A stretch of DNA of 64,000 nucleotides from Antedon mediterranea (taxonomy: Eukaryota > Echinodermata > Crinoidea > Comatulida > Antedonidae): positions 6,363,001-6,427,000 of the forward strand of contig NC_092680.1 of assembly GCF_964355755.1 (NCBI RefSeq), in the 5' to 3' direction. Position numbers and translations under genes: made by a program. The notes under the pieces are model-generated. The model saw nothing but the letters and a program-made list of their open reading frames with translations, did not search any database and was not told the origin of the DNA. Positions 13,301 to 24,299 of the stretch are shown here, one piece after another (position 1 is the first letter of the stretch; every line of letters starts with the position of its first letter).

Positions 13301-16300
13301 CCCCCCCCCCCCCCTCCCACCACCCTACAAAAAAAAATAGAAGAGAAGAGAACATAACGGTACCGTTAACACAACACATAAAATGCATTGAAATTAAATA
13401 ACATACATAATGTTATATAATTCAAGCAATTAATGGCTATTCGTACGCAAACCTTCCCGGGCTGGACGTTTGCGTCGGTGGTAACGTCATGTGGCATCTT
13501 ATGGGACTTGGTAAAGAAACGGATGAAAACACCGTCTATTTCCACGGCCATACATTTCTGAACGAAGGCACGAGGTCCGATACTGTCGTCATATTTCCGG
13601 GTATTCAGCGAACAATTACAATGCAGACGTCTGAAATTGGTATGTACTAAATATCTGTATCTGAAACAGGTTTGACACAGGCCTACATTTGAAAATCCCA
13701 CTTGTAGGCGCAATAATTTTGTTTATATATAATGTGTGCGCCGTATACCAATTGACACAAGCAAATAAGTCTTCTTAAATAAAGACTGCCAAGCTCCACC
13801 TGCTAAGATACTAATAATTCAACAGTATAGCATGGTGACCATTACACTCAGCATTCACTTGCTTTGAACAAACTTCCCTCAGTCTAAATAATAATTGCTA
13901 CCGACGTGAGGTTGGGGTAGAGATTCTATCAACAGAGCATTTACAAATGGAAATAAATGTTTATTATTTTTTTTTAAAGGAAAGTGGGCAATTGAATCGC
14001 AAACATATGATCATTTTACTAATGGCATGGAAGCTATATATAATGTTTCCAGATGCAGTGGGTCTAGTGATACGAACGAATTCAGTGGTATAGAGAGGCT
14101 GCACTATGTAGCGGCAATTGAGGTGGAATGGGATTATTCTGAGGATATGTACGACGGGATTCATGATGTTCCATTGACTGATCCGTTAAGGTGAAATACA
14201 ATTTCATTATTACAATTATCTAATTTCATTCATTGCTAGACTTTGGTCTCATCTCCGCAAAGGCGCTTCTTCGGGTCTAGGCCTGAAATTTTTAAAGTAT
14301 AAGTGCAATTAAGGACCTAGCAGCTCTATTTTTCAAAATGTTCCTAGCTCAGCCCAACCCTGGATGAGTGTTGCCAAAGTGCGAGCCAGCGAGGCATGCA
14401 TTTCATGCGGAGCCATCGTGACGGTAATTTTGATATTGGTTCAATTCATAAAACAATTACAATAATGAATCATTAAGCTAACCGGTCATCTTCTTTATAG
14501 CTAGAGTAATACTAGTTTCGTTCCCTCAAAATGACGTTCATGAAAATGCATTCAGGGAGAGCACGCCATAATCTTTTTTTTTCTGTAGCTTCGCCAACTG
14601 TATTCGATCTCATAATTGTTATATTTAGCCCCTCAATTTTAAGCAACATAATGTCAGAAATTTTGGAAGACGTCGATGTCTAGACGAACTTCTGCATTTC
14701 CAATTTTCGCACCAGCCTCTGGGTCCACACGATCCGTATTTGCATGGCAGTACCATGTCCCATTTAGCAAAGTAAACATTGACAGACTGAGTTATATGAT
14801 GAATTATTACACGACTAGTCTGCCGATTTTTATTGATTTTGTATATCGAGTCGTGCATTTATTATTTTCGCTAGTCCTCACGATTAGGTGTACAATTGCA
14901 CGTGACCATTTTGCGTAGTGTGTACCATGCCGATATATTCGGGACGTTCAAGGCTCTCGTATTATCTTTGTGGTGTGCGGTTTTAAATTAACCCAGTGCA
15001 TCTTTTGGAAGAGTTGGGGTTACCCGGGTGTACTGGTCCATCTCAGCCTCTGTCGTGGAAGGACGGATGACTGCCGTTCGGTGGCAGCTGTAAGTAAAAC
15101 AGAAGAAAGTTGTCGTCCTCCATACCTGGTCTTAATTCAGTTCTCAGTTGACTACAAGTAAAAATAATACATTTCGGTTAGATGTTATGTGTTACGTCTT
15201 TTTGTTTTTAGTAATGGATATGTATTTGTGAATCGTGATAACAGTTTCATCGGGCACAAGTATAAGAAAGCTGTATTCCGTGAATTTACCGACAGTACGT
15301 TCACAGTAGAAAAGCTAAGAGGTCCTGATGAGGATTACCTTGGAATGATTGGACCTCTTTTACGGGCAAATGTTGGCGATAAATTTAAGATTTTGTTCAA
15401 AAATCTTGCGAGCTATCCAAGAAAATATTCGTTTCATGCACACGGCGCTGCCCATAACAAAACGAACGAAGGGTCTCTGTACAATGATGGTATCAATAGT
15501 AAAGGTGATGGAATCTTACCAGGTGAGACGTACATGTATGAGTGGGTTGTCCCGGCTACTTCTGGGCCATCTGAAACCGATTCGAGCTGCGTCACCTGGG
15601 CGTATTACTCCAGTGTTAACCCTGTTCGAGACATAAACTCTGGACTTATAGGACCACTGATCGTCTGTAAACCTGGAACAGTTAATAAAGACGGGTTTCG
15701 GACAGACGTTGATCGAGAATATGCGGTCCTCTTTACTGTGTTAGATGAAAATAAAAGCTGGTATTTGGACGAGAACATAAACACATACTGCTTTACTCCA
15801 TCAAGCGTAGATAAAGCAGATGGAGTTTTTGAAGAAAGTAATCTGATGCACGGAATAAATGGTCGGTTATATGGAAACCTTCGTGGAATTGAAATGGTTG
15901 TCGGTGAACGAGTCGACTGGTATATCATCGGTGTAGGTAATGAGGTAGACGTGCATTCTGTGCACTTCCACGGACAGACAGCCACATTCAAGCATGCTAC
16001 AGAGCAAAATGTGGATGTTTTCGAGCTATATCCAGGTAGGTTTAATTTTGCAATTGAACAGATGATAAGTCACTTGAACCATCTGGCGTATAATATACAC
16101 GATTAAAATATAGTTAGTGAACCCTACGGATGAGACACCTTCCGAACATGACAAAGTGTCCTCTTAATAGATTTATCCCTAGTTAATTTAATTTGTTACG
16201 ATGTCTCCTGTACATATTAATGTAATCAGTTTTGTTCTTCATTGTTGTAATTTTCCATTAAAGGTGTTTTCCAGACAATGGAGATGTTAGCTGATGATCC

Positions 16301-17171
16301 AGGTAGATGGTTATTGCACTGTCACGTGAATGATCATTTAGCGGCTGGAATGGAAACTACGTATATAGTTTACGAAAAACCGAGTAAGTCTACACAAGAT
16401 TATCAAAATATAAAACATGCATCTACATTCCTAATAGTAATGTAATGTAAAGAAACAAAGTTCTAAGTTAAAACTGAATAAATAAATTCTTGAAATCAAC
16501 TGCTGCTAAAAAAAAAAGATACTATCGCTTGTTAATACATTTTACATCCAGATTTAGAGAAACTTTAAACCGCCCAGAGACTATATTATAGTCAACATTT
16601 ATGAACCGATATTCGAATCCGGGATCTTCTTCTTAATCAGATATCCTACCATTACGGTTGTAATACAACATGTACAATATTGTTCAAGCCTGTTTTCCTG
16701 TTGACGTTATTCGACGCTATAATCATCGTTGATCATTAACAGTTCAACGCGAAACGATCAAGTTGAAGTGATAACGATAACGAGTACCTTTTCCTGTAAA
16801 TCGTTTTCATTTCAATGTTTACGTAGAAGATCGCCGATTATTGTCAACGATAGCGTCGACTGACGTCGACAGGAAAACAGGCTTAAGTGTACGTGTATGT
16901 GGTATATTCCACGATTTCATGTTATTACGATGTGTTTTAATTGCTCTCTTCTTTCAATTTAGCTTCTCCACCAGTAACTACTCAGAAACCTATTCCAATC
17001 AAAGAAGATGATGATAATGTTGGTTTGATCGTTGCAGTTTCAATAGTTAGTGTATTGTTGCTTGTAAGTGTTATTATCAACATTTTGTTGTTCCGTAGAA
17101 CACCAACAAAGGAAGAATCAGTCAATTACAATAATAGGGGACAGACCAACAATGCATATACTATGTCATAA
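7312..17171 (+). CDS. Hephaestin/ceruloplasmin-like membrane-anchored multicopper ferroxidase, complete, 15 exons
   Basis: Predicted to oxidise Fe(II) to Fe(III) at the cell surface. Exons: 7312-7475, 7970-8217, 8535-8747, 9167-9307, 9819-9985, 10356-10479, 10936-11107, 11267-11541, 12075-12283, 12726-12870, 13427-13639, 13980-14190, 15212-16035, 16264-16383, 16963-17171. They join to 1144 aa, close to hephaestin length. Start: ATG 7312 has A at -3 and G at +4 and opens a signal peptide ([19 protein letters not shown]). Three repeats of two cupredoxin domains follow, then one TM helix (about residues 1090-1112) and a short tail. Trinuclear-site histidines: HPH (126-128), HSH (186-188), HFH (1012-1014) and HCH (1054-1056). 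Type 1 site in domain 6: H1009, C1055, H1060, M1065. The iron-site ESNLMH and D1059 are kept in repeat 3. The type 1 Cys is Ser in domains 2 and 4. Numbering is mine, from the joined exons. Confidence 0.92.
10070..10209. mobile_element. MITE, AAGCTCTGTCTACACTATC family, copy c
   Basis: Sits in intron 5 of the ferroxidase gene. Left end ACTCTGTCTATACTATCAAA, right end CTTGATAGTGTAGACAGAGC then TTA, with ATGCCCAAC and CACATTTTTTGTCAC inside. Both ends match the family consensus in inverted orientation. Confidence 0.65.
10746..10880 (+). repeat. tRNA-derived SINE, short copy
   Basis: Lies in intron 6 of the ferroxidase gene. It contains an A-box-like TGGCCGAGCGGTTAAAAC, typical of Leu/Ser-type tRNAs, and a B-box-like GGTTCGATATTCACTCC, followed by TATAAACCGTAGATCCAATG. 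It aligns along its length with the longer copy at 50521. The B box is degraded and the 3' body is missing, so it is a truncated or old insertion. Confidence 0.65.
13300..13314 (+). repeat. Poly-C tract (15 C)
   Basis: An uninterrupted run of 15 cytosines in intron 10 of the ferroxidase gene, followed by TCCCACCACCC. A second run of 13 C occurs at 49841-49853. Such runs are prone to length error in sequencing. Confidence 0.9.
14191..15211 (+). other. Intron 12 of the ferroxidase gene
   Basis: About 1.0 kb with no exon. An open frame from 14676 has no recognisable domain and no fitting splice signals. The stretch near 15015-15060 (GGGGTTACCCGGGTGTACTG and following) resembles the 3' body of the SINE at 50521, where GGTTACCCCGGTGTACTAG is read, so it is probably a SINE tail fragment. 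Confidence 0.5.
16685..16886. mobile_element. MITE with AAGCCTGTTTTCCTGTTGAC termini
   Basis: In intron 14 of the ferroxidase gene. The left end reads AAGCCTGTTTTCCTGTTGAC and the right end GTCGACAGGAAAACAGGCTT, an almost perfect 20 bp terminal inverted repeat about 200 bp apart. The interior is rich in further palindromic words (TCGACG, AACGAT). It has no coding capacity. No second copy was noticed in this window. Confidence 0.75.
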
Positions 17172-17380
17172 TAAGTTTAATTTAATGAAATGAAATACGG
17201 TAGTTTCTTACTGTAAACTTGACAGTTGTGTATAATTTCAAATGAAGTGCGAGTAAACATTATATTTTTTATTTTTAATTATTATCTTTTAGTAACATTT
17301 AGTTGTATAAGATGTATAATAATTTTACATTATTCCTTTAGTAAGTTATGTAAGTTCTATATATTGCTATATATACCTTA

Positions 17381-17382
17381 TG

Positions 17383-17448
<66 letters not shown>
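17381..17448. repeat. TA dinucleotide microsatellite
   Basis: About 65 bp of nearly pure TA in the presumed 3'UTR of the ferroxidase gene, just before the poly(A) signal. The open frame across it is an artefact. Confidence 0.95.
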
Positions 17449-17449
<1 letters not shown>

Positions 17450-17452
17450 TTA

Positions 17453-17458
17453 AATAAA
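17453..17458 (+). promoter_or_regulatory. Candidate poly(A) signal of the ferroxidase gene
   Basis: An AATAAA hexamer lies about 280 bp after the ferroxidase stop codon, immediately after the TA microsatellite and at the outer edge of the foldback. It is the first canonical hexamer after the stop. Its use is inferred. Confidence 0.45.
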
Positions 17459-17599
17459 ATAACAGCATAAAACTTGGTTACTTCATTGTTTTAATCGCTA
17501 CAAATCTGTTTGACCAGCAAGATTCTGGTCATACGAAACGATTTGTAGCGATTAAAACAATGACGTAACCAAGTTTTCTGATTATTTTATTTATGCTGT
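17454..17599. repeat. Long foldback (near-perfect inverted repeat with 7-nt loop)
   Basis: The left arm 17471-17505 and right arm 17541-17575 pair over 35 bp with one mismatch. The inner arms TGACCAG / CTGGTCA pair perfectly around a loop CAAGATT (17518-17524), with a small internal bulge between the two paired blocks. Outer bases pair partly as well (AATAAAATAA with TTATTTTATT). As RNA from either strand it would form a single long hairpin. It could be a small foldback transposon, or a hairpin at the transcript end. It is longer and more perfect than a usual pre-miRNA. Confidence 0.8.
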
Positions 17600-19874
17600 A
17601 CCTTGGTATCGAGCACTCTATCCTAATGGTCTGATACTTTCAACCTGAGTATATATATACTTAAATGTATACTTACTAGTGACGTCATTATTATCTTTTA
17701 CAGTAGTAAAATGGTAGTAATTTTCTTTTGTGACGTCATTTACCATAGCAAATTCAACTGTTTTGATAACTTATGTGTGTTTTCTTCATTTTAATATATT
17801 TTAGTAAATTCATTGCTGTACATTAGTGATGTTGCAATGGTAATAACTTGTATATCTTATGACGTCATAGATATAGCCAGTATGTTTTTAATTAACCAGA
17901 ATAAGTAAATTGAAATCGATATAACAATATGAGAATACAGTTAAATCAATTATATTAAATGAGCCATAGAGCTACATTTGTCATTATGCTAAATAATTGA
18001 TAGAATGAGTAAATTGTTATGTTACCAGTAATTAATAATTTGTGCCAACTGAATTTACCGATGAGTAAATATGCCTACTGTAAAAAGTAAACGATATTAT
18101 CAACAATAGTAATGAATAGGCGTTAGAGTTGCCAAACTTATAAACCGTATATTCCTCTACGCAGAGGTCTTCATTCTGAAACGGATCCTCTTATGTTAAC
18201 ACCACCTAGAACCAACCTTAAATCCGTACCAGGGTTTCTTTGGTCAGGCACCAGAGATCTGGAACCAACTTCCTCATTCCATCCGTTACATTCAATTCCC
18301 TTTTCAATTCGAATCTCTCCTGAAAACTCACCTTTTTCAGTAGTTATTCTTTTCATCTTGCGCTGCGAGACTCCGGTAAAGAGCGCTTTATAAATGTTCG
18401 ATACTAATATGAATTAATATCACTTGATTAACGTTAACATATATCACTTTCCTTCTCCGGGATTGTTGACGAGTTGAACACGGTGATCCAAAATGTTACA
18501 ACACTCGTTTGCGACATGAATATATTTTAATTGCATTTTCAATAATGAAGTTTACTTAAACTATTAGCCTATTCAATATGGTAGGGGATGTCTTTTAAAA
18601 CTGTTTTTTAAACCTTTAATTTGTAGTGAGTATAACTAATGGTGATAATATATAATATTTCAATAACTGATTATCTAAATTCAATAACTGACACAACTTT
18701 ACATTCATCACAAATACATCTACTAACATTTACTGTATTATCTAAAGAAGGAAATAGGAAATTCGATAGAGGAGTGAAATATCTTGTTTGCTAATAAACT
18801 ATTTGGAATAAGAAGTTCTTTAATTTTGACTGGTCTGATTGTTGGTGGGCTAGGAATATTGCACTTTTAGGTGAATTTTCATCTTTCTATACCTTCAGTC
18901 TTACTTATTGTATCAATCACAATACTAAAACAAACGATTTGTAATAAGTCCACACAGAAATCCTCATCATTATGCTCCAGGAAGGTATACATACTGTATC
19001 CTTGCTCTGTTGGATACAAGATAATTTTCAACATGTTTATATTTAAAAAGAAAAACTGATTTCCTCAGAATGTCTTCTAGATTCCAATGAGAATAATGCC
19101 CACCTCTTCAATATACAAACAAATGTGCAAGAGATATGTTGTATCCATCCTGTAATAAGGTATGAAATACATAATAATACAGAGAAAATATAAATTATAT
19201 TCACGTATACTGGTATGTATAATAAGTCACATGTTACATCATCATCTACCGAAAGTAACTGTTTTGACAAAACACCAAATTTTCTACAGCAATAAAATAT
19301 AAAATAAATTCATAAAGTATTTTGTAACTATTTCATGAATCGATTTCCAATCATATTAGTACCGAATAGGTATACCCATGAACTACACATTGATGACGGC
19401 AGGCCTACTATGATTTCTGCCTATTTTTTCTCTTATAAAAACAAATTGTGCAGTACACCACTTTACTAGAAGAAAAAAAAAACAGAAATAGGCCCATGTA
19501 ACTATGTGAGTAAACTTCTTAAAAGAAGACTGAAAAAACATTTATTCTTAACCGACTGTTATCCATGTACTGGAAGCGGTTGTTGAAGATGAGAACATAT
19601 CCTTATTTGAGTGCACCAACCAAACTTAGAAAATTACTATAACATTGACAATTAATAAATATATCGTACAACATTAACATGCGCATCATCCATAGTCAAA
19701 CTGGGTAACAAAACATCTAACTTGTGTTCCAATAGCACAATGCGTCTTACAGCGCACAACACCGCGTGTTTCTGTTGTAGGCCTAATTTGTTGAATATAG
19801 GCCTACTACGGTAACGATACATCACGTACGTACGCCTCTTTCATTTCTCAGATCGCCGAAAAATGTAAATGACG
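17600..19874. other. Intergenic region with CRE-like palindromes and LINE remnants
   Basis: Contains three TGACGTCA palindromes (17680, 17731, 17860), one LINE C-terminal remnant (18157-18343), and a possible second one near 19510-19600 that reads LLKRRLKKHLFL. It also contains the presumed 3'UTR of the minus-strand gene that ends at 19875 (candidate AATAAA on the minus strand at 19541-19546). No other gene was recognised. Confidence 0.5.
18157..18343 (+). pseudogene. LINE reverse-transcriptase C-terminal remnant
   Basis: Reads LRRGLHSETDPLMLTPPRTN in one frame, then after a frameshift near 18230 reads APEIWNQLPHSIRYIQ and ends LLKTHLFQ-stop. This is the usual C-terminal pattern of Jockey/CR1/L2-type LINE ORF2 (an arginine-rich 'PRT' stretch, 'WN.LP.SIR', then 'FK..LK..LF'). 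A frameshift and the absence of the upstream RT domain show it is dead. Confidence 0.7.
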
Positions 19875-22800
19875 TCACTGATATTCTAAATCGTCCATTG
19901 CCACACGCTCTGCCGTGTCCCTACGATCATATTGATAATCAGATGTTGACGCAATTAGCTGACGTTCGTCAACATTTTCGATAACAATTTCATCCTGTGC
20001 AACAATGCGTTTATCAGAGTCCTCACGCGTCGTATGCCCTGCTGGCTGTTCAGACGCGTCTAATTGTATTTCGACATCATCGTTCTGCTCATCAGCAGAT
20101 GCTCTTGGTGGTTCCATTTCTACTGTATTCGAGTCTGAACGCACTCGAGGATCATCACCGTTGGATGTTGCGATTGGCTTAAACTTGGCTTGTTGTTTCT
20201 CGCGGTGTTTTAAGAAGAAATAACAACCCCAGCAAGTAAACACCAGAAAGCCACCAATTACGAGTAATAATATTTGCCACCACGTCAAACCTGCAAATTA
20301 ACAATGTAATTGTTAAATATATATTTTTCAGACAGATCCGTACCCCATTATTTTCCTAATTAAACAAATATTGACTATGTAGGAACAGAGTCATTTTGCA
20401 TATAATATGACAGCTGCTGATGTCACATTCAGATTGTTTTGATTCAACGGTATTGTTTTAAACAACGCTAGACCGGTTTGTTTTCATACATAAGGAATTC
20501 CGACTTTTACTTTAGTACAGTATGTAGCTGCTGGTCGTTAATACTCTCGCACGCAGAATCGTAAACGTTTATTTTCCGCGGTATTTGGGGCTTTTGCTTA
20601 TAATACATGATGTAAGTCAAGTACCGGTAGCTGTTTACTGGATTATACTATGTGAAACAAGGGAATTACTGCCACGATAAGAAAGACACAAGTTGATGTT
20701 AATTAAGTGTATGTTTAGGATAAACTTCATCGATGTGGATTTATATTAGGAAGATCATTAGGCCTATTAGGCATGTTTGAAAAGTCGGATATACGCTACC
20801 TTACCTGACGTAAACAAGTGTGGTAAGTACACACGATTTATTTTTTACTTAAATAAACTAAAACATTCGAAATAACTGTCCTTTATTACATAACTATAGC
20901 TGAAAATAATAACAATGTTATTGATATGTACTAGGCCCATAATGAGAGCTCCCTCAGCGTTGAACACCTTGTTTATAGCAGTCTTATTTTTCATTAATTA
21001 TTCCTACCAGCTACCAATTTATCTACTCAATGCTTGAGAAATGTAATAAAATATTGTCCATTATGTAAAAAGTAGTTCCTAATAATACTGCTTATTAACA
21101 AAGCTTTTACTAGGTGGTAGAAATTATTTGTCGCGTCAGAATTAAATGGGTTACTTCAAATCTAGGATATGTATGAGCGTGTTTTATTTGTGACCCGGTC
21201 GCACTACTTTTCTTAACATGTCGATCTGTGTCTCACGTTTATATATATTTTTCTCTGTACATTACTGAACACATCACCCTTGCCTTGACTAATCAGAATG
21301 TTTTTATATAATGTTTAATTAGCCTTCACAATTAAGGCTCTGTAGAAAATACTTTGATGTAACAATTCAATTACTGGAGTTATACATTGACATGGTTAAA
21401 CTAAATTAATTATATCAATTATTTATACTAACTACAATATTGTACATACATATTTGTTAGATCTACATTATTAATCATTGAGACTAATGGAATTTGTAAG
21501 TGATCAGCTTTGACCAGCTTGTAAAGATAGATAGACAAATAGCAGATGTGTTTTAACAGAACAATTAACTAATTAAATTAACTTAAGAGAGAACGTTGAA
21601 TTATAGACAAGAGCACTTTTCTGAAGTTCAAGAATATCTATGTGGATAGCACTCGCGACAATACTACCACCCTTAAATTGCTCTGACGCCTGCATATATT
21701 GGGTTTACAAGTGGATCGATAGAGCATGATATACCTAATGCTAGTATTGCGTACAATAATAGCACAATGCCATAAACAAAGACCATGAAAATTACAATCT
21801 AATAACAAAAAAATGCTCCATAGTCAGAGTTTATGGCCATCTATAACATTGTAACTAGTCCGTTTGTATGTGCGTACGCCTCATGAATATTCATTAGTTT
21901 TGTAATTTTTACTTGAGTTATTAATATGGATACTGTATTGTATTGTGATATTAGTGACTGCGATGGTATGCTGTTGTATAATATTGATAATGATTTTTAA
22001 ATATTATATATAAACGTACCAACCTTAAAAAAGCAATATTTTGTGTTACACTAAAACATATTCAAAATATTACAAAAAACCGTCAATGTATTACTTACTT
22101 GTATTTGTTTGTTCTCCATTTTCATTTGAATTTGAAATTGTAGTCGTCGACAGGGCTGTGGATGAGGTATTGTAAAAAATGTAATATATAAAATTTAATA
22201 CAATAGTGTAATTTCTGCAAACCTTTCTAATTCGTGACCACCATACATGCAGTCAGTACCTCCAAATCACCACCCTCGATACCACCGTAAAAACACCACA
22301 ACTACACCCTCAACACACCCGTGCAAACACCACAACAGATATCATTCATTACTATACTAACTATAAGAGACACTATCTCAACGGTATACTGTATAAAGGT
22401 AAACGTTATAATTTGATTTGATTTAATTTTTTAACGAAAATAATAAATACCGCACACATAATATGACATTATAATGTTTTAAACTTTGTCAGGTGAGGAG
22501 AATTCATTTGACAACATTTCCTTATTAATTTGAATTTATACGATTTGGAAGAGGGTGGGGGAATGCATTTACAGGCCGTATTCAGTTATTACAACAAACT
22601 ATTACGTAAATTAGTTGGATGAAGTACATAGATCGAAGTTTCTCTAACGATAAATCAAGCTTAATATATCCAGTTCTAGGCCTAATAAATGAACTACTGT
22701 AATTTATAATTAAATTAAACAACGTATTGTTTTGGAATTTATATGCAGAAAAGCAAAACAAAAAATCGGTTCACTTACTAGGTGTTGCTGTTGTTAAAGA

Positions 22801-23045
22801 CAATGCCACCGTTATTCCTACACCCGTTATTCCCAGAACCTTCGTTATAGACATTTTATACATGTTTATCTATAAATTAAGACATAATCATAAATTATTT
22901 GCATCGCATATACTAATTGTAATTATAAATTATTATGACACCAATCGAAATATGACGCAACAATAGCGTCTAATCATTAATATTAAAGTAATTAAGACAA
23001 TTTAAAAGCATATCTATATAACATATAATATACATTTTTCTTACC
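19875..23045 (-). CDS. Small single-pass type I membrane protein, family member A (185 aa), unrecognised family
   Basis: Coding exons on the minus strand: 22863-22779, 22155-22099, 20290-19875, with phase-1 introns and good signals (donors GTAAGT twice). A noncoding 5' exon ending at 23045 (AG|GTAAGA) and an acceptor at 22870 fit upstream. Protein: signal peptide (MYKMSITKVLGITGVGITVA), a Ser/Thr/Asn-rich ectodomain of only about 20 residues (LSTTTISNSNENGEQTNT), then SLTWWQILLLVIGG opening a TM helix (about 51-72), KHREK stop-transfer, and an acidic tail of about 110 residues with no known domain. The first Met could also be the one three codons later. The pairing of exons rests on phase and on the matching plan of the neighbour at 29193-31419. 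No homologue is recognised. Confidence 0.72.
20291..22098 (-). other. Intron 2 of membrane-protein gene A
   Basis: 1.8 kb of AT-rich sequence between the ectodomain and TM exons. No extra phase-1 exon was recognised on the minus strand, which matters because such an exon would enlarge the very short ectodomain. No clear repeat family was identified here. Confidence 0.4.
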
Positions 23046-23829
23046 TTTATTTAATCGTACACAATTTTTGTTGCATTTGCACTCATTTGCTATACCATTT
23101 TTAAATGTGCTGGATAAATTTATATAGGCCTAAGTAGAAATGAAACGCGCTCACAATACGCTTACTTACACAACGCGATAGCACTGATCACATTTCTTAC
23201 GGTATACAACTTGAATAGAGCCTTCGATCAATATAGCCAATAGCAATTACATATACACATCGTACACTATATCGTTTTTGCAATATTCTTCCGCTCCTTG
23301 TTTTTGTTAGCAAACAAATAATTGCGTCAATGTTTATGATTCACAGATACATAATCATACGCGTTGCGTCATGCCTTGTTACAGTTTAGTGCACTCAGCC
23401 TGCACATCAGGCGTCACATTTGATGCTTAGTAAACGTCAGAGGACATGTCCAATGCGTCGACATAGATTTTTTACCTGTAAATTAAGTAAATAGAATTGA
23501 ATAAAGACAGGTATTTTTACCAGGTAATACGTATTCATCAGGGCTTTTGTTCACATTAAGCTATGACGATTTTACAGTATCTTGCCAAACTAAAAACACC
23601 ACCACACCCTAGTAGTATAATTTTCCAGCGTTTATACGTTCACATTGTAATTGTCATACAATTTGTGGGCGATGTGCTTAAATAATGTAATGTCTCTTCT
23701 GATTTGTGTGCACTGATGCATTTATCATGCTTTTCGCATGTGGTTGCTTCGAATTTGTTGACATGGTTCTAGTGTCGATTCATAAGCAGTTGTTTTATAT
23801 AGGTTTTGTTTTTAATAAAGGGAGATCAG

Positions 23830-24079
23830 TAAAGCCTGGTTTCCATTAAAATCGCTACAGCGTTTCCATTAAAATCGCTACACGCGCAGATGTCGCCGAC
23901 GCAATCGGGAAGGCTCCCCGATTCATCGCAGTCAAATCGGCAAAGTTCAACGATGTTCAACTTTGCCGATTTTGTCGGCGATGAATCGTATACGCGTACT
24001 AGATCCCCGATAAACTCTAGCGTTTCCATAGAATCGCTACGCTCTGCCGTGTAGCGATTTTATGGAAACCAGGCTTTAC
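23830..24079. mobile_element. Non-autonomous DNA transposon with AAGCCTGGTTTCCAT termini
   Basis: Left end TAAAGCCTGGTTTCCATTAA, right end ATGGAAACCAGGCTTTACA, extended by ATCGCTACA / TGTAGCGAT, so the terminal inverted repeat is about 30 bp. The subterminal TTTCCATTAAAATCGCTACA block is duplicated in tandem at the left end. A second nested palindrome (GCCGACGCAATCGG / CCGATTTTGTCGGCG) fills the middle. TA flanks are possible. The minus-strand open frame inside it is not a gene. Confidence 0.75.
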
Positions 24080-24299
24080 AAGAGTTACGATATTTATTCT
24101 CATAGGCCTATGTATTATATGTTTACTTAATCAGATCCAAGAGGTGTGAAGTAAAATATATATAATTATTATATATTAAATACAGTTAAGAACAATAAAT
24201 TAATACATCCAGAACATTCAAACCTATAACACTAGATCCTCCTGTAACCTCCTCTTACCAAATTAATTTTAATGCAACATAATATCCGTTATAGTGGCA

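Noticed and set aside
13366-13713. Minus-strand 115-codon frame
   Set aside because: Shadow of ferroxidase exon 13427-13639 on the plus strand.
14676-14918. 80-codon plus-strand frame in ferroxidase intron 12
   Set aside because: No fitting splice sites or phase, no counterpart in the other repeats, no recognised domain.
15605-15991. Minus-strand 128-codon frame
   Set aside because: Shadow of the large ferroxidase exon 15212-16035.
16600-16665. ATTCGAATCC word as another SINE B box in ferroxidase intron 14
   Set aside because: Too short and isolated; no A box or shared body could be found.
22250-22330. Plus-strand ACC/CAC-rich stretch that reads as Thr-rich (mucin-like)
   Set aside because: It is on the opposite strand to the membrane-protein gene, has no acceptor/donor pair, and is a simple-sequence CACCAC run.
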